Shown: positions 13,060 to 24,319 of the stretch, in pieces
Numbering within the stretch: the first letter of the stretch is position 1
Layout of the letters: every line of letters begins with the position of its first letter
From: Casuarius casuarius
Lineage: Eukaryota; Chordata; Aves; Casuariiformes; Casuariidae
Length of the DNA stretch: 64,000 bases
Direction of reading: 5' to 3'
Assembly: GCA_003342895.1 (NCBI GenBank)
Contig: PTFA01000011.1
Coordinates: forward strand, 8,705,081 to 8,769,080
Program-made: the position numbers and the translations under genes
Notes under the pieces: model-generated
The model's database searches: none
Seen by the model: only the letters and a program-made list of their open reading frames with translations
Told to the model about the DNA's origin: nothing

Positions 13060-13300
13060 CATTGGGAATGACAGTCAATAATGAACCATCATAATTTCAC
13101 CAGGACCAATGGGCGCACTTATCACTTAAGCTTTTAATTAAAAACATGATTGAGCATGCGGTGGCCCAGCTCCGAGCATTGCCCGATGGACTATACAGTT
13201 TGGGAACCTCCCACTGTATCATTTCTGTTTCAGTTGAATTCAGTGGGAATGTCCTGTTTGATCTGCAGTTGAACTAAACCAGGCTTTAAGGCACCCAACT
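13060..13300. promoter_or_regulatory. Candidate developmental enhancer-like block
   Basis: The block combines an NKX-type word CACTTAAG (13123-13130), a 12-bp palindromic homeodomain cluster ttttaattaaaa (13132-13143), and a CpG-containing stretch downstream (13150-13190). No open frame or repeat explains it. The mix of TAAT cores with local higher GC is typical of conserved vertebrate enhancers, but conservation and activity are unproven. Confidence 0.25.
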
Positions 13301-15639
13301 AATCCCTTAAAACAAGAAGAAGGTTTTTTTCATTTATCTTTGGATAAAATAAATTAATTAGCTTAAAATAGTTCAATGCAACATACAGTGGCATAAACAC
13401 AAAAGCATGATGTTTGAATATAAAGGTTTTATGGCATGCTTTTGAGCTCAAACTTATGCTTCACTCAAGTAATAGCATATTTGTCATCACTTACATACTA
13501 GAGTTCTCAATCCTCCAGCATTTATCCTTGCTGTATAATCTTTAAAAATGTGAGTACTCACACTTAAGTTAATGTATAAATGCTTTGTGGAGGTTTCATC
13601 CTTTGTCTCAAGAAGTTAATTATATTTTTCTTTATGTGTGTAAATTTATTCTCTTGAGTTCTCATTAGCTTGAATAGAATTATTCTGCATATGGGTTCAT
13701 GTAGCTTAAATAAAATTTGGATAATTTGGAGATGGCCATTGATTTGATTTATTGCTATTAAGACAAATTCCTTCAATTAAAATACTTGGTGAGAACATTA
13801 GTTGAGCTATGAAACATCTTGTCAAGTCTAAGTGTATGCTGGTTCAAATTCATTTTTAAAGGAAAGCTTGCCTGGAGATTTATAACGTTTGGAAGAGGTC
13901 TTTTGTATCATTCAGTAACAACAGATCATATATCTTCAGAGATTTCTCTAGGGCATCAACCCTGTTAACCAGATAACTCTATGAATGAATGGGATTTGTA
14001 GCATCAAGAGAGAGAATTAAATTAAAGGAGTTTAAATTGAAATATAAACTCAATCTCATTTAGGAATTATAACTAATTTATACTGAGATTTTTTCCTTTG
14101 AAACTGTAATGAATAAATTTTTGATCTCAAGCATTAAGGTAAAACATTCGCTCTCAGGGTTTTTTTAAGATATTTATTCAGAAAATGTCATATCTAAGAA
14201 GGTTTTTTTAGGCACTTCAATAAGATTATTTGAGAGAAATATTCTGAGGAGAGAATTGTAAAAATAATACTTTGGAGATTAAAAGATATTGTTTGGCTCA
14301 TAATATATTGGCATTTTAATTTAAATTGCTTCCTAAAATATAAGCTATCTTCTAGAGAGGTCAGATATTGGAATGGTTAGTGTTTTATCCCATCTAGAAC
14401 TAAATGAAAATCAGTGTTTTAGAGATATTTGGTAGGCGACAAAACACATGTTAATAATACCCTGAAACATCCTGCCTTTGAGAAGTGTTTAACTATTTTC
14501 TTCTGCAAAAAAAGTTCAGAGTATTGGGTCAACCACTCCCTTGTTTTCTTTTCTTGCTGGCATGATCTGTCTGTTCTAGTGGAACATGCAAGCAATGACA
14601 TTAGTACATCACACCTCTCAGGTTTAGAGAAGTGCTTTTCAGAGGCAGTGCATGCCAAAATCAAAATTGTTGCATCTATGTAAAATGCTGCTTAGAGGAT
14701 CTTGGACCTTTAAGTTCTGGGTTACTATTTTGAATTGGAGTCACGGTGGTAGTGCCCAAATTTAGCAGTCTTAGAAACCCTGCTGCTTGAGTGACTAGAG
14801 TTCTTTGATTTAGGACACTTCTTAATTTGTATGACAGGAAACTGTCATTATAACAGATGACTTTAATAGACTCAGTGGAGGCCAAAGATCACCTAAAGCT
14901 GTACTATCCTTTCAATTGTAATTGGGGTCCCTGAATTTTAGAATTTACTTTTATGGGCAAACAAGCATAGGATGTATTTGCTTGGGTATGCAATGTTTAC
15001 CTCTTGCATTCATTGCTTATGGCCTACTAATTAGAGAAATTAATTTCCCAGAATATATTAATCACTTGCAAAAAAAACGGTGTAATTGTGAGAAAAACTC
15101 TACCCTTCTGCAGGGTTGGTAGGAGTTGCCAATCGTCTGAACTGCGGCCACCTAAATGGTGCCCAGTGACTAGACTGGACACTCCGTATGGTATATGGGT
15201 AGGCAGCATGTGCTTCCAAAGTTGTAGGCTTGGGGTGCCGGTTTTAGAACCAGTAAAGACTGCTTTCACTGGAGTTGTTAATAATTTGCTTATGGCTAAA
15301 TTCAAGGTATGTATACGTTATACATGATGGGCCTCAATTTTTCTCTATTTTTCTTCCCTTTTTATTTGTGTTACCATCATTCAGAAAAGTATTTAAATAA
15401 ATACCACAGTGAATAATTCTATCCTGATTCACATCGGCTGCAAATTGACCTGAATAATACTATCTGCATTTTGTCTCATCATAATTCCAATTTGTATATT
15501 AAACTATATTAGAGAATTTTGCACTCGTGTCCTCTTCAGTTTTAGTTTGAACGTACTAAGTACTATAGTAGTTAATGAATCCTCATCTATAATACTTTAT
15601 AATTTTACTAATGGCTGCCTGAAGCCTATAATCCTCCTG

Positions 15640-15960
15640 AATTACCAATACTTTTTTTACTCATGCAAGTTTCTCTTATAAATATGTTGAACATTTTCAA
15701 GGCTTATTTCAATTTTTTCCTTTTAGTTCACTGTTAAAGAGAATAAATTTTTGCCCTTAATGCAGAAAGTGTTCTGTCCATGTGCCTGACTTTGTTCATG
15801 TTTCTTCAAACATGATGCCTTTGTCTGCTTCTGTTCTTTGACACTTACTCTCCTTGATTCCACATCATTTGCAAATATAATGATTACAGTCCTGTTTTCT
15901 TCCAATGTTTTTAAGACCTAAACTTGCTGTCCCTCGGGGAGGTAAATTTTCCTTGTTTCC
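15640..15960 (-). mobile_element. Possible decayed CR1 LINE internal fragment
   Basis: The plus strand contains catcatttgcaaatata followed about 60 bases later by tgtccctcgggga. This matches the order of the reverse-complemented CR1 coding region (in the family: 'tatcatctgcaaattt' ... 'agacccttggggga'). The intervening sequence is diverged. The minus-strand 60-codon frame at 15723-15905 has no reverse-transcriptase motif. I treat it as an ancient relic with moderate doubt. Confidence 0.35.
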
Positions 15961-16864
15961 ATAAGTCATGTTTTTTATTATTTTTTAATTACTATACCCT
16001 GTTTTATGTTTCCCTCATCGAGTAGGCTAAAGCATTCAAAAATATATATGTATGCATCTGTGTATATTAAGATTTATTAATAAATGTGTAATGTAGCTAT
16101 TCATAGCCAAATTCTGTGAATACATTTTTGCTTGCCCTTATTTAATTTGGGTAGTTTCAGAGAACGCCGTAAATTTTAAATTACTTTTGTCTTAGTAATT
16201 CCGAGTGATTTCCCTGCTCTTGGGAATATTTTAAACCTTCAGGTCAATTGAAGTAAAATATTATACAATCCAGCCATTGCACTGAAACTTAATGCTCAGA
16301 TGAATGTTGTAATTTTACCAGTCTCACTTAATAGACTTCCAGTGCAAAGAAAAGATCTATGTATTGTGTTTTATGTGTAAAACTGCCGTATTTTTGCAAG
16401 TGAAACTTAAAAGTAAAAGGCATAGACAATAGTTCTGCATTTATTTTGTAAAATACTTGCAGTTTTTTAGACAATATTTAGATGAGAACATGTGGATTAT
16501 AAATGTTTTCTTAGTCTCTGAAAATTTAAAGCTGTTGCTTCAGGATAAGTGTTCAGATTTTCTAACAGATATTTGTTTATCCTTTATACTAAAGTGCTTC
16601 CATAAAGCTTTATGAAGATAAAGGTATTGTGAAGACCAAACCCTGAAATTCAGGCAGCTCTACTTGGATGAAAGTGTTGGCTCAGATGATGTAGAATTTA
16701 GGAAGACGAGTACTTTTAAAAAATTTAATTTTATTTTAAGGATACCCAGTAGACACAGAGGCAAGGCCAGTTACTATAATATTAATAGGTTTAACCTGTA
16801 CAGCCAAATGCCACATCTGGTTTTGCAGTGTTTTTTCCAGCAACCAAGCAAGGCACTGAAGATT

Positions 16865-16894
16865 TGTGTGTGTGTCCGTGTGTGTGTGCGTGTG
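16865..16894. repeat. Interrupted (TG)n microsatellite
   Basis: TG dinucleotides with C interruptions (tgtgtccgtgtgtgtg). The Cys/Val-rich tail of the overlapping 84-codon frame at 16664-16918 is an artefact of this repeat. Confidence 0.9.
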
Positions 16895-17132
16895 CTGTCA
16901 CTTAATGACAGCTTTTGAGTTGTATAGAGAGCAGAGTTATCAGAGGGATTGTATCCTTAAAGCAAAATAACAGACATGACAGATTATTTGAGCAAAGTTG
17001 AAGGCTTTCACTCATTTTAATGTAGAACACACACCTAAGTTCCCAAGGAAGAGTAGACACGGTGTGATTGTCCATGAATTGTGGTTATATTTCCTCCGAG
17101 TTTTCAGACAGATCCTGAAAAACATTCACATT

Positions 17133-17170
17133 TACATATGTTGCACAGATGGCACTTTGCAACATATGTA
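17133..17170. other. Perfect 12-bp inverted repeat (hairpin)
   Basis: The arms tacatatgttgc (17133-17144) and gcaacatatgta (17159-17170) are exact reverse complements around a 14-base loop. The stem is much shorter than a microRNA precursor and no mature microRNA is recognised. Confidence 0.9.
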
Positions 17171-17538
17171 TGTCGGGCTGGTGTCAAAGCTTGTTGAGTG
17201 CACTTTTACACTTGTGACCCCTGGCTAGTACCATGGCCTTTGTATTGTGAATTGCAAGGATTTCCTTTTTCTTTCTGAAACAATTTCTTATTGCTTCTTA
17301 TTTTTGCAATGCTTGTGTGTCAAGAATTCTTTCCAGTTTGTCTGGCATGTAACTTCTCTTTTTGTTCACATTACAGCAATTACTATTGTTTGCAAAAAAA
17401 TCTAATGTGAGATGTGATATAGTAGTATTTTTGATTTAAAGAATAATTTGTACATCTTAAGATAAAATTGAAATAAGAACTATCCTGTAATAAAACTGTA
17501 ATTTTTCAGTCTAGCATTAGTCATAAAGCAGCATAAGA

Positions 17539-17562
17539 TTTATTATTATTATTATTATTATT
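17539..17562. repeat. (TTA)n microsatellite
   Basis: Eight perfect TTA units, followed by TTG and a T run. Confidence 0.95.
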
Positions 17563-17999
17563 GTTTTTTTGATCAGAAAGCTTTTGCACCTTCCTCTCTT
17601 CTTGAGCGACGTTTAAGAAGACTGGACTTGTTGGGTAGATTCTGTGTTGGCATATTTACTCCGGGACCTAAGCCTGTAAGAGGAAGGATGACTTTAGAGA
17701 TATTTTCGTTAAAGTTTTAAATGGAACTTCCATTGTCATTAAAAATTAAAGTTGCTTCTGTGACTTCCATCCCTGGATTAAGCTAAAGGGACTTTTTCAA
17801 GAATTCTAGAGCCATAGGAACGTGGAAAACTCTTTCCGTTTTCTTTTCTCCGTTTAAGGACACACACAGTAAAGACACCTACAGCTTTTAAACTTCCATG
17901 GCCTTCTGAAGGGAGTGTAGATATCTTAATTTATAACCTCAGTTCCAGGCATTTCTAAATGACATTTGGGATAACGTATATATAATGGAACTATTCATG

Positions 18000-18800
18000 A
18001 CTGTGTGAGCATTAATTTTCTGGAGTTTCAGCAATTCCATAATGCTGCTAATCAAAATGAGGCATTCGGTCTCTCGGGGCATGTTGTGGATATTTGCTGA
18101 GGCGATTGCTAGCATTGCGTTTCCCTGCTGTGGCAGTTAAATAGAGTTGGTCTGACTGCGCCTTCGTGCCCCCACTGTCACATCCCTGTCCTTCTGTCTG
18201 GTGGTGGCAGCCTCCAAAGTACCAACTTGTTTCACGTCGCCTGCGTGTTGGGCCCCGTAATAAATCACCCCTGAATGGCCAACTCTGTACTGCTGTATTT
18301 AAAGCAGCCCCCAACATTGATTAATGCGGCTCTTCAGCGGCAGAACAATGCTCAATGCACATCTGCACATGAAAAGCTCTTGCCCTGTAAGAGATAGCTT
18401 TGTCCTGCACGCTGAATTTTCCTTCTCCCCCCTCCCTCCACTTTCCCTTTAAATTATTCCCTTCCTGGGCTCGCGGGGGACCTTGGCTAATTGATTACCA
18501 GGATTTTAGGCAGGCTGTATTTGGCCTGAACCTGCGGGGGTAATGAGAGCCTTTGAGCCGCCTCTGCCTTGCTCGGGAGATTCCAGCAGACACACACGCT
18601 CGGGACAGCAAGGCTGCTTATTGCCCGCAACAGCTGGCTGCGCTTAATGCACACTTTAAGCAATTGCGCTGCCAAAGCGGATCTTGAGCTTCGGTGGGCA
18701 AGTGGGAGGCTAAATTTAGAGTGAGGAGCTTGGTTTTGCTTTGGGTTTTTATCAGTTTTTATTTCGGGCTTGGAAAAGGCCGTGGAGGTGAGGAGCGGGG
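18000..18800. promoter_or_regulatory. Strong candidate conserved non-coding element / developmental enhancer
   Basis: This is one of the most distinctive non-repetitive blocks in the window. It is sharply richer in G+C and CpG than both flanks, free of recognisable repeats, and not explained by coding potential; the overlapping minus-strand frames (89 and 105 codons) have no domain. Visible motifs include a SOX-type AACAATG (18344-18350), gattaatgcgg (18319-18329), a composite TAATTGATTA (18488-18497), and several TAAT/ATTA cores mixed with CpG-bearing words. The mosaic of short AT motifs in moderately GC-rich DNA is what deeply conserved vertebrate enhancers near transcription-factor genes look like. 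I cannot identify the locus or target gene; the call is inference from composition and motifs. Confidence 0.4.
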
Positions 18801-19079
18801 ACACAGGAGTTCAGGAGTTCTTCTGCCTCGTGACAAATTGCTGTTCCTAACTTGTGCTTGTTCCTTACTTCTCCTTCTTTAAAACAAATCCCTGTGACAA
18901 CCCTTTGAGAGCGTTGCCTCTTTTGCTCTTGGAAAGCACGTCAGTTCATTACCCTCAATTAATGGTCTGAACAATCTTGTACCATTCAGCAAATTAGTGG
19001 AGCAAAGCCAACGCAGCACAGAAGAGTATTGTTGATCTTTTCAAACTTTTCCATGATTTCTGCTACCATATTTTTGAAT

Positions 19080-19235
19080 TGTCTTTATATGCATTTATAT
19101 AATTTATATATATGTGTATATACACAGTTTATAAATATGGTTTATACAGTTTATAAATATGGTTTATACGTACATACTACATATATATAGTTATATGTGT
19201 GTGAGTATATACATATGTATATATATAAATGGTAC
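19080..19235. repeat. TATA-type low-complexity tract with a 22-bp tandem duplication
   Basis: An AT-rich stretch of alternating TA/TATG words contains a perfect head-to-tail 22-base duplication starting acagtttataaa at 19124-19145 and 19146-19167. It has no coding capacity and is likely length-variable. Confidence 0.9.
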
Positions 19236-20195
19236 AATGCCAGCTCCTTACTGAATGTAAAACAGTTGCTACAAACTAGTGACTATTTAATAAAATGAAC
19301 TACCCTCTAACTTTTTACATGCCTGTTTAAGTGGGATATAGAAAACTGAGAGTACTGAGAAAGTAATATAAAACTTTTCACCTTTACTTTACCAGTTAGC
19401 AGCTTAAACCCTTCCTTTTGCTTGTCCATCATGAAATCATTGTGTGATATGAGAGGAGAAGGACTAAGGAAGAAGTACCTTCTAAAATATCGTATACTAA
19501 TTAACAGTAACTGCACTGAAATCCCACTTTTCTCTGATCACTGAAGTGCATGCTGCTTCTTTGTACTGTACATGTACTTGTAAAGTACGTTATGTTGTAT
19601 TTGTGAAGAACTCAAATTGTGTTTATTCTTGCATTCTTATCAAAATTATAGACAAAAATACTGTTGTTAGTATAGGTAGCTATTAATAGGTAGTTGTTGA
19701 TGTAAATATTGTGTATTTTTTATTATTTAGTGACTGATGCATCATATTTTTATTATTGTCTTACACATAATTATTTTTGTCTCTATCTCCAGAAAAATTA
19801 ACAAATATCAGGGTGTTTTCTTTTAACTAGAACCCGTTCTTTTTTGTCACTTCAGGGATGTACTTTAGCTCTTTCATTGATTTTTGCTTCCTTCAGATTT
19901 TATTAAATTAATTAGAATTATAAAAAAACACAAAGTTGCTTCTCTCTGTTCATCTGGTCCCCAGATTCAGGAGTCTTCAATGATCTATTGTTTGATTATT
20001 CAGTTCAAGGAAGAAATAGTTGTATTTCACGCAAAATTTTCTCAGGGAAAAGTGTTTCATATCACAAACAATCCAGAGTAAAAATAATGGGTTTTAATAC
20101 AGCTTGTAACTCTCAGCTCTGATTCCTTTTGCCTTTTCTAGTGTTCTCAGCATTCCTTTGCTCTATTGGTGACTAGGGCTAGATGTACTTCCCTC

Positions 20196-20216
20196 TTTTT
20201 TTTTTTTTTTTTTTTT
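20196..20216. repeat. Poly-T tract (21 T)
   Basis: Uninterrupted T run. No retrocopy body was recognised on either side, so insertion origin is not claimed. Confidence 0.9.
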
Positions 20217-20666
20217 GGTGCTATACTGACTGTTTCTTTGAATCTTCTTCAAAGTAGAAAACAAAGATCAAACATATTAATATTTGATTGATGTACCTAT
20301 TATAAAAACTTCATGTTTTGTATTTATCTATCAAAATGTTAATGTCCTGCTTATATTTTAATGTGAATTTGAGATGATAGAATACTGTAATTATGAAGTC
20401 TTGAAGTACTCAATACTTTTGTCTTAACCTGTATCTAGTTTCAAACTGTATGTCTTCAATGTTTTGCACTTACAAGTGCACTGGTGTTCTTTAATGGAAA
20501 AAGCAGCAACATGGTAAGTAGACTTCGCTTCAAAAGCTCGGTATTGCAGCTCAAATCTCCTCAATTTCAATATTTTGCTTTCTGTCTCATTTGGAGGCAT
20601 ACTTGCTTTTTCAGAGAATTGTTTTGAGGAGGTAAAGAATAGAAAAAGGTTCACTTAATGGAATTC

Positions 20667-20685
20667 TTTTTTTTTTTTTTTTTTT
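20667..20685. repeat. Poly-T tract (19 T)
   Basis: Uninterrupted T run about 450 bases from another long T run. The intervening DNA is not a recognisable repeat. Confidence 0.9.
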
Positions 20686-20719
20686 GAATGTGATAAGCTT
20701 ATGGCAGCTCCTAAGAAGT

Positions 20720-22070
20720 CCTTTGAATAGGAAGTTAAGTCTGCGTCAGAAGAAACAATTGCAGTTTATAAAAGATCCATTATAATATTTCTTTACTTGT
20801 CACTTGAAGAAGAAGATAGGTGCTGACTTGGAATAATGCAAACCTCCTACTGTTATTACCATCTCAAGCCCATCCTGCCCATACTCTAGTCCTCTTGCTC
20901 CTAGCTAATATTTTCTCCTTGATATTTGAACACATTATAGGGTATGAGTTTCAACCTTGTGTAGTTACACCATGTCAATCTAAGCCAAGGACACTTAGCA
21001 AGACTGTGGTTATATTGACGATGACAAATAATGCAGTGCAGCAGGAGTAGCTACTAAGGGTAAAAGAGTTTGTGATATGGGCCCAGTATCAACTGTTTAT
21101 GGATTTCAGGGCTTTTACTTTAAAATAGTTCTGGTCTAGATACTTGGCCTGAATGACATCAGGTCCTCTCCAGGAGTGTGCTTTCTGCTTAGTTTCACCT
21201 GAAAGGAACCCAGTTCACACTTCAGGGCTGCTACGTGACACAAACTAAAAGACAGTAAGTGGGGATGTTTGGGAGTCATTTCGAAAGCAGACTTCTCATT
21301 GAAACTGGGACACTAATGCATGTGCAGTGTAAACCTGGGGCAAAGCGCAAGTGACAGATAGCTTAGCATGTGCCTAAGAGGTCCCTTTACAGTGGAATGT
21401 GACCTAGGCAAGGAAATTTATCCTTAGTTTGCAAAATGAAGACCCCAGGACTTTTAAATTTCATCTATTCATTGACTACCTTTTTTTGTTTAATGTGTCC
21501 TTTCCCCTAAAAAATGCCAGATCTTATATCAACAGAGGAGCGATACCTTCCTAGGGGGCCTGGGAGGAAGATGTTCCTGTCCACTTCTCTTTTTTTAGTG
21601 CTCCTCCTCCTTCACTGTGATTTTTGTTATGTAAGAAAAATGGGCAGAGCCTTGATGAAATCCGCTTATCCCGGGTATTATTCTTTTTTCTGTATGGACT
21701 GTAATGATGCAGGAGTCTTGTCAAACATTCAGGGAGATGCCCTCTTAAGTGGGTATTATTGTAAGATGTTTACGTATTGCAACCCAAGCTTGTTGTGGCA
21801 TTTCGTGAATAAAATGTCTAGTTTCACTCTGGTCAGAAATGGACTGTAGTTCAAGGAATCCCAAGGCTGTGTCTGAACCTGGATTTTCTGTAAATTAATA
21901 CATTATACTACCTCCCTGAGCTCTACGTAATTAGCCCTTTCAGTTTTCTTGTGTTCATCAGTTTGCATTCATTGAACTATTTAGAAAACTGGATAAGATA
22001 CAAAGTTAAAGCTTTAACTGATACTTAACAGTGAATGTATTTTAGAAAAATCATGTAGACTTGGTGGCAG
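20720..22070. other. Non-coding DNA with chance open frames
   Basis: The largest frame, 111 codons on the plus strand at 21514-21849, begins with a plain ATG (M-P-D) and carries a hydrophobic run near residues 20-40. It has no family resemblance and no clear splice or polyadenylation context. I regard it as chance. Confidence 0.55.
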
Positions 22071-22079
22071 TTACTGGCT

Positions 22080-22380
22080 GAAGCCAAAAAAAGGATAATT
22101 TTGCTCCATTGCTGATTTCTGCACCCAGCCATAAGCTTCATGCCTCTCCTAATTAACTTCATGCTGGTGAGCAGATTGAGAATGGCTCTAGTCAGCGCTA
22201 AAAATGCCTGGAAACATGCTGTTTTACAGCCTTATGCAAAGTTGCTGATTTTTTTTTAAACCACTGCCAAAAGCCACAAGACATAGATGCATATGTTTCA
22301 TGCTAATCACGAAATAATAAGGTAATTGATATTCAACAATTTAAAACAACAAACAGAGCACATACTAAAAATCTGGCTGG
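22080..22380. promoter_or_regulatory. Candidate conserved non-coding block with homeodomain cores
   Basis: Repeat-free sequence with cctaattaac (22149-22158), atgctaatcacg and ggtaattgat words, and balanced composition upstream of a T run. No frame of note lies in this interval. Enhancer identity is inference only. Confidence 0.2.
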
Positions 22381-23114
22381 CTGCTTTTAATTAATACTAT
22401 TGCCCACTGCTTGAATGGAACCACAAAGGAAGTGGTGAGCGCTTGCTTTTGCAAGCGAGGTTTTTTCCAAAATGTCGATAAAGAATTTAAATAACTCTTC
22501 ATGAGTACAGGCATACAGCTGAAGAACTGTCGTCCTTCTGCTGTTTTTTGCAATGAGTTTGAAAAGCAAAAGCAAAAGCAAGATTCTAGGAAGATAAAAC
22601 CCAGAAAGTCTGGAGAGGTTTTTGTTTCTTCATTGGTTTCCATTTAGTTACTGCTTCTTAAGGCAGTTGCTTCAGAATTTGCCCAGATTATCTAAGAAGT
22701 GGAGTTTTAAAATTAATTCTAGCTGTTTTTTTCTGGAAGAAGTAGTAAGAAAATGAACGCGACTTACTAGAAGGGAGCAGGAAAGAAGGTTCTGCCATTG
22801 ACAGAATAGGCAAAGTTAGTATTTGGAGTCAGTTCTTCTGCTGAGGGGATTTTATGGAGGCTTTTTTAGGTTGTAGTAAATTTGTCAGCTCAAATAGTCA
22901 AAATTTTAGGCTACCATGAGAGGTGAGAGGTTTTTTGATAGCAGTCAGGCCTTCCAACCATGCTGGCAATTAAGCCAGTCAACAAGTGTATGAAATTTGG
23001 ATGACACATCTTCAATTAAAATTCACATTTCTGTCACTTATTCCATTTTAACTTTGCTGTGCTGGACAGTAACTTTTGATCAAATTTGATTCTTTCACCT
23101 TTTCCAAATTCACT

Positions 23115-23137
23115 AGGATATTCCCTGGGAATATCCT
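23115..23137. other. Near-perfect 23-bp palindrome (11-bp arms, 1-bp centre)
   Basis: aggatattccc and gggaatatcct are exact reverse complements around a single T. The centre TTCCCTGGGAA resembles STAT/BCL6-type dyad sites (TTCCNNNGGAA). It lies about 80 bases before the assembly gap. Confidence 0.9.
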
Positions 23138-23214
23138 GAATGATTCTGCTGTATGACGCATTTTACCATTGCCATTGTTAGGCCAGCTAGTTTCATTTGG
23201 TTATTCATTTGTCT

Positions 23215-23259
23215 NNNNNNNNNNNNNNNNNNNNNNNNNNNNNNNNNNNNNNNNNNNNN
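23215..23259. other. Assembly gap (45 N)
   Basis: Forty-five undetermined bases. Flanks are unique, T/G-rich on both sides. The open frame drawn across it at 23169-23375 is an artefact. Confidence 1.
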
Positions 23260-24049
23260 TTGTATGCTTGTTTTTAAAGAAAGCGAGAGGGGAGGACCGT
23301 GGATTTATGGTGAATAACCTTTCTCTTGTCTGCATTGTCTACCCACCCTTCCTTACTGTAGTGATTGTCTCATAACATTTAAAATATTAGTGTGTGAAAA
23401 TGGTTGTTGCAAAGGCCTGTGAAGAAGGCTTTATTAACTGACTACCTTCATGGAGATCAATACAATATTTTTTTCTTGGAATAAAAACCATGATAACATT
23501 TTAAAAAGTTGTTTTCAAGGAGGAGCTCAGGTATCGGATGAGATGATGGAGTCTTCCACCCTCCCCTTCCCCCCACTACTACCCCTGAAAGGTTTAGGAA
23601 AGGAAGCCTTTTTTCATTTGGCCAGACTAAGCAGTTATTATCAGGAGGAAAAGGCTCAGTGATCCAGTATGGGTGTGGAAAGTACATTTTATAAACTCTG
23701 CTTGTATTTTGACAATCTACATGTGACAATCCAGAAAAATTTCATTGCTTCTTTTTAGTTATTCTTTCTAATTAGAATGCAAAATTTTTAAAGATTACAC
23801 AGTATCTGAGATAACTGTCAGAAACTGATTTCTGTGTCTATTCTCTCTTTTCCATTAAACTGAGAATGGTGTATCATTTTACTTAATAGAGGTATTATTC
23901 TGGAGAAACTCTGAAGAAAATTACCAACTTACTGAATTGGAAAATCTCAGCCTATTTTTTTTTTCCTCCTAGCCTAATGAAATGGCTTCATTCATTAAGA
24001 TAAACTAGTACTAATGATTTCAAAAAGGAAATAAGCACTTATCCAGGGT

Positions 24050-24310
24050 AGATATGCCAATGGCTACTAAATATGCAAGTCCAGATGCAGACTCTTTCAA
24101 ATCCATGTTTCTGGCTGCCAGAAGCTGAGCTGGGTGTATTAGGAAAACATTCATTCCGTGAGACATATTACTAAAGAATCAGCTATTCAGCACTAATAGG
24201 AACATAATATTGGGCAAGATGGGCCTTTAGCCTAGTCCTGTGAGGGAGATTTTTTGTGTTCTTATAATATACATGTACATGTAATATGTTCTTATAATAT
24301 ACATGTACAG
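24050..24310 (+). mobile_element. CR1 LINE fragment, 3' end
   Basis: The sequence follows the 3' end of old amniote CR1 elements in order: ctggctgccagaagctgagc (24111-24130), then gatgggcctttagcctagtc (24219-24238), then a terminal ttcttat repeat. The family equivalents are 'tggctgccagaagctggga', 'agatgggcctttggtctgacc' and the 3' 'atgttcttatg' microsatellite. It is truncated at the 5' side, diverged and contains no reverse-transcriptase coding part. It cannot be mobile. The tandem duplication at its end derives from the CR1 tail. Confidence 0.8.
24257..24309. repeat. Tandem duplication, 30-bp period, in CR1 tail
   Basis: The word tgttcttataatatacatg followed by taca occurs at 24257-24279 and 24287-24309. 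It marks expansion of the CR1 3'-terminal repeat and includes the palindrome tacatgta. Confidence 0.9.
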
Positions 24311-24319
24311 ATATCATTG

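Noticed and set aside
18487..18804. 105-codon minus-strand frame in the 18-kb block
   Set aside because: The block is better explained as non-coding. The frame is a by-product of higher GC and lower stop density.
21514..21849. 111-codon plus-strand frame with a hydrophobic segment resembling a signal or membrane region
   Set aside because: The hydrophobic run arises from a T/C-rich stretch. It has no supporting context.
23169..23375. Frame spanning the N gap
   Set aside because: The undetermined residues make it an artefact.
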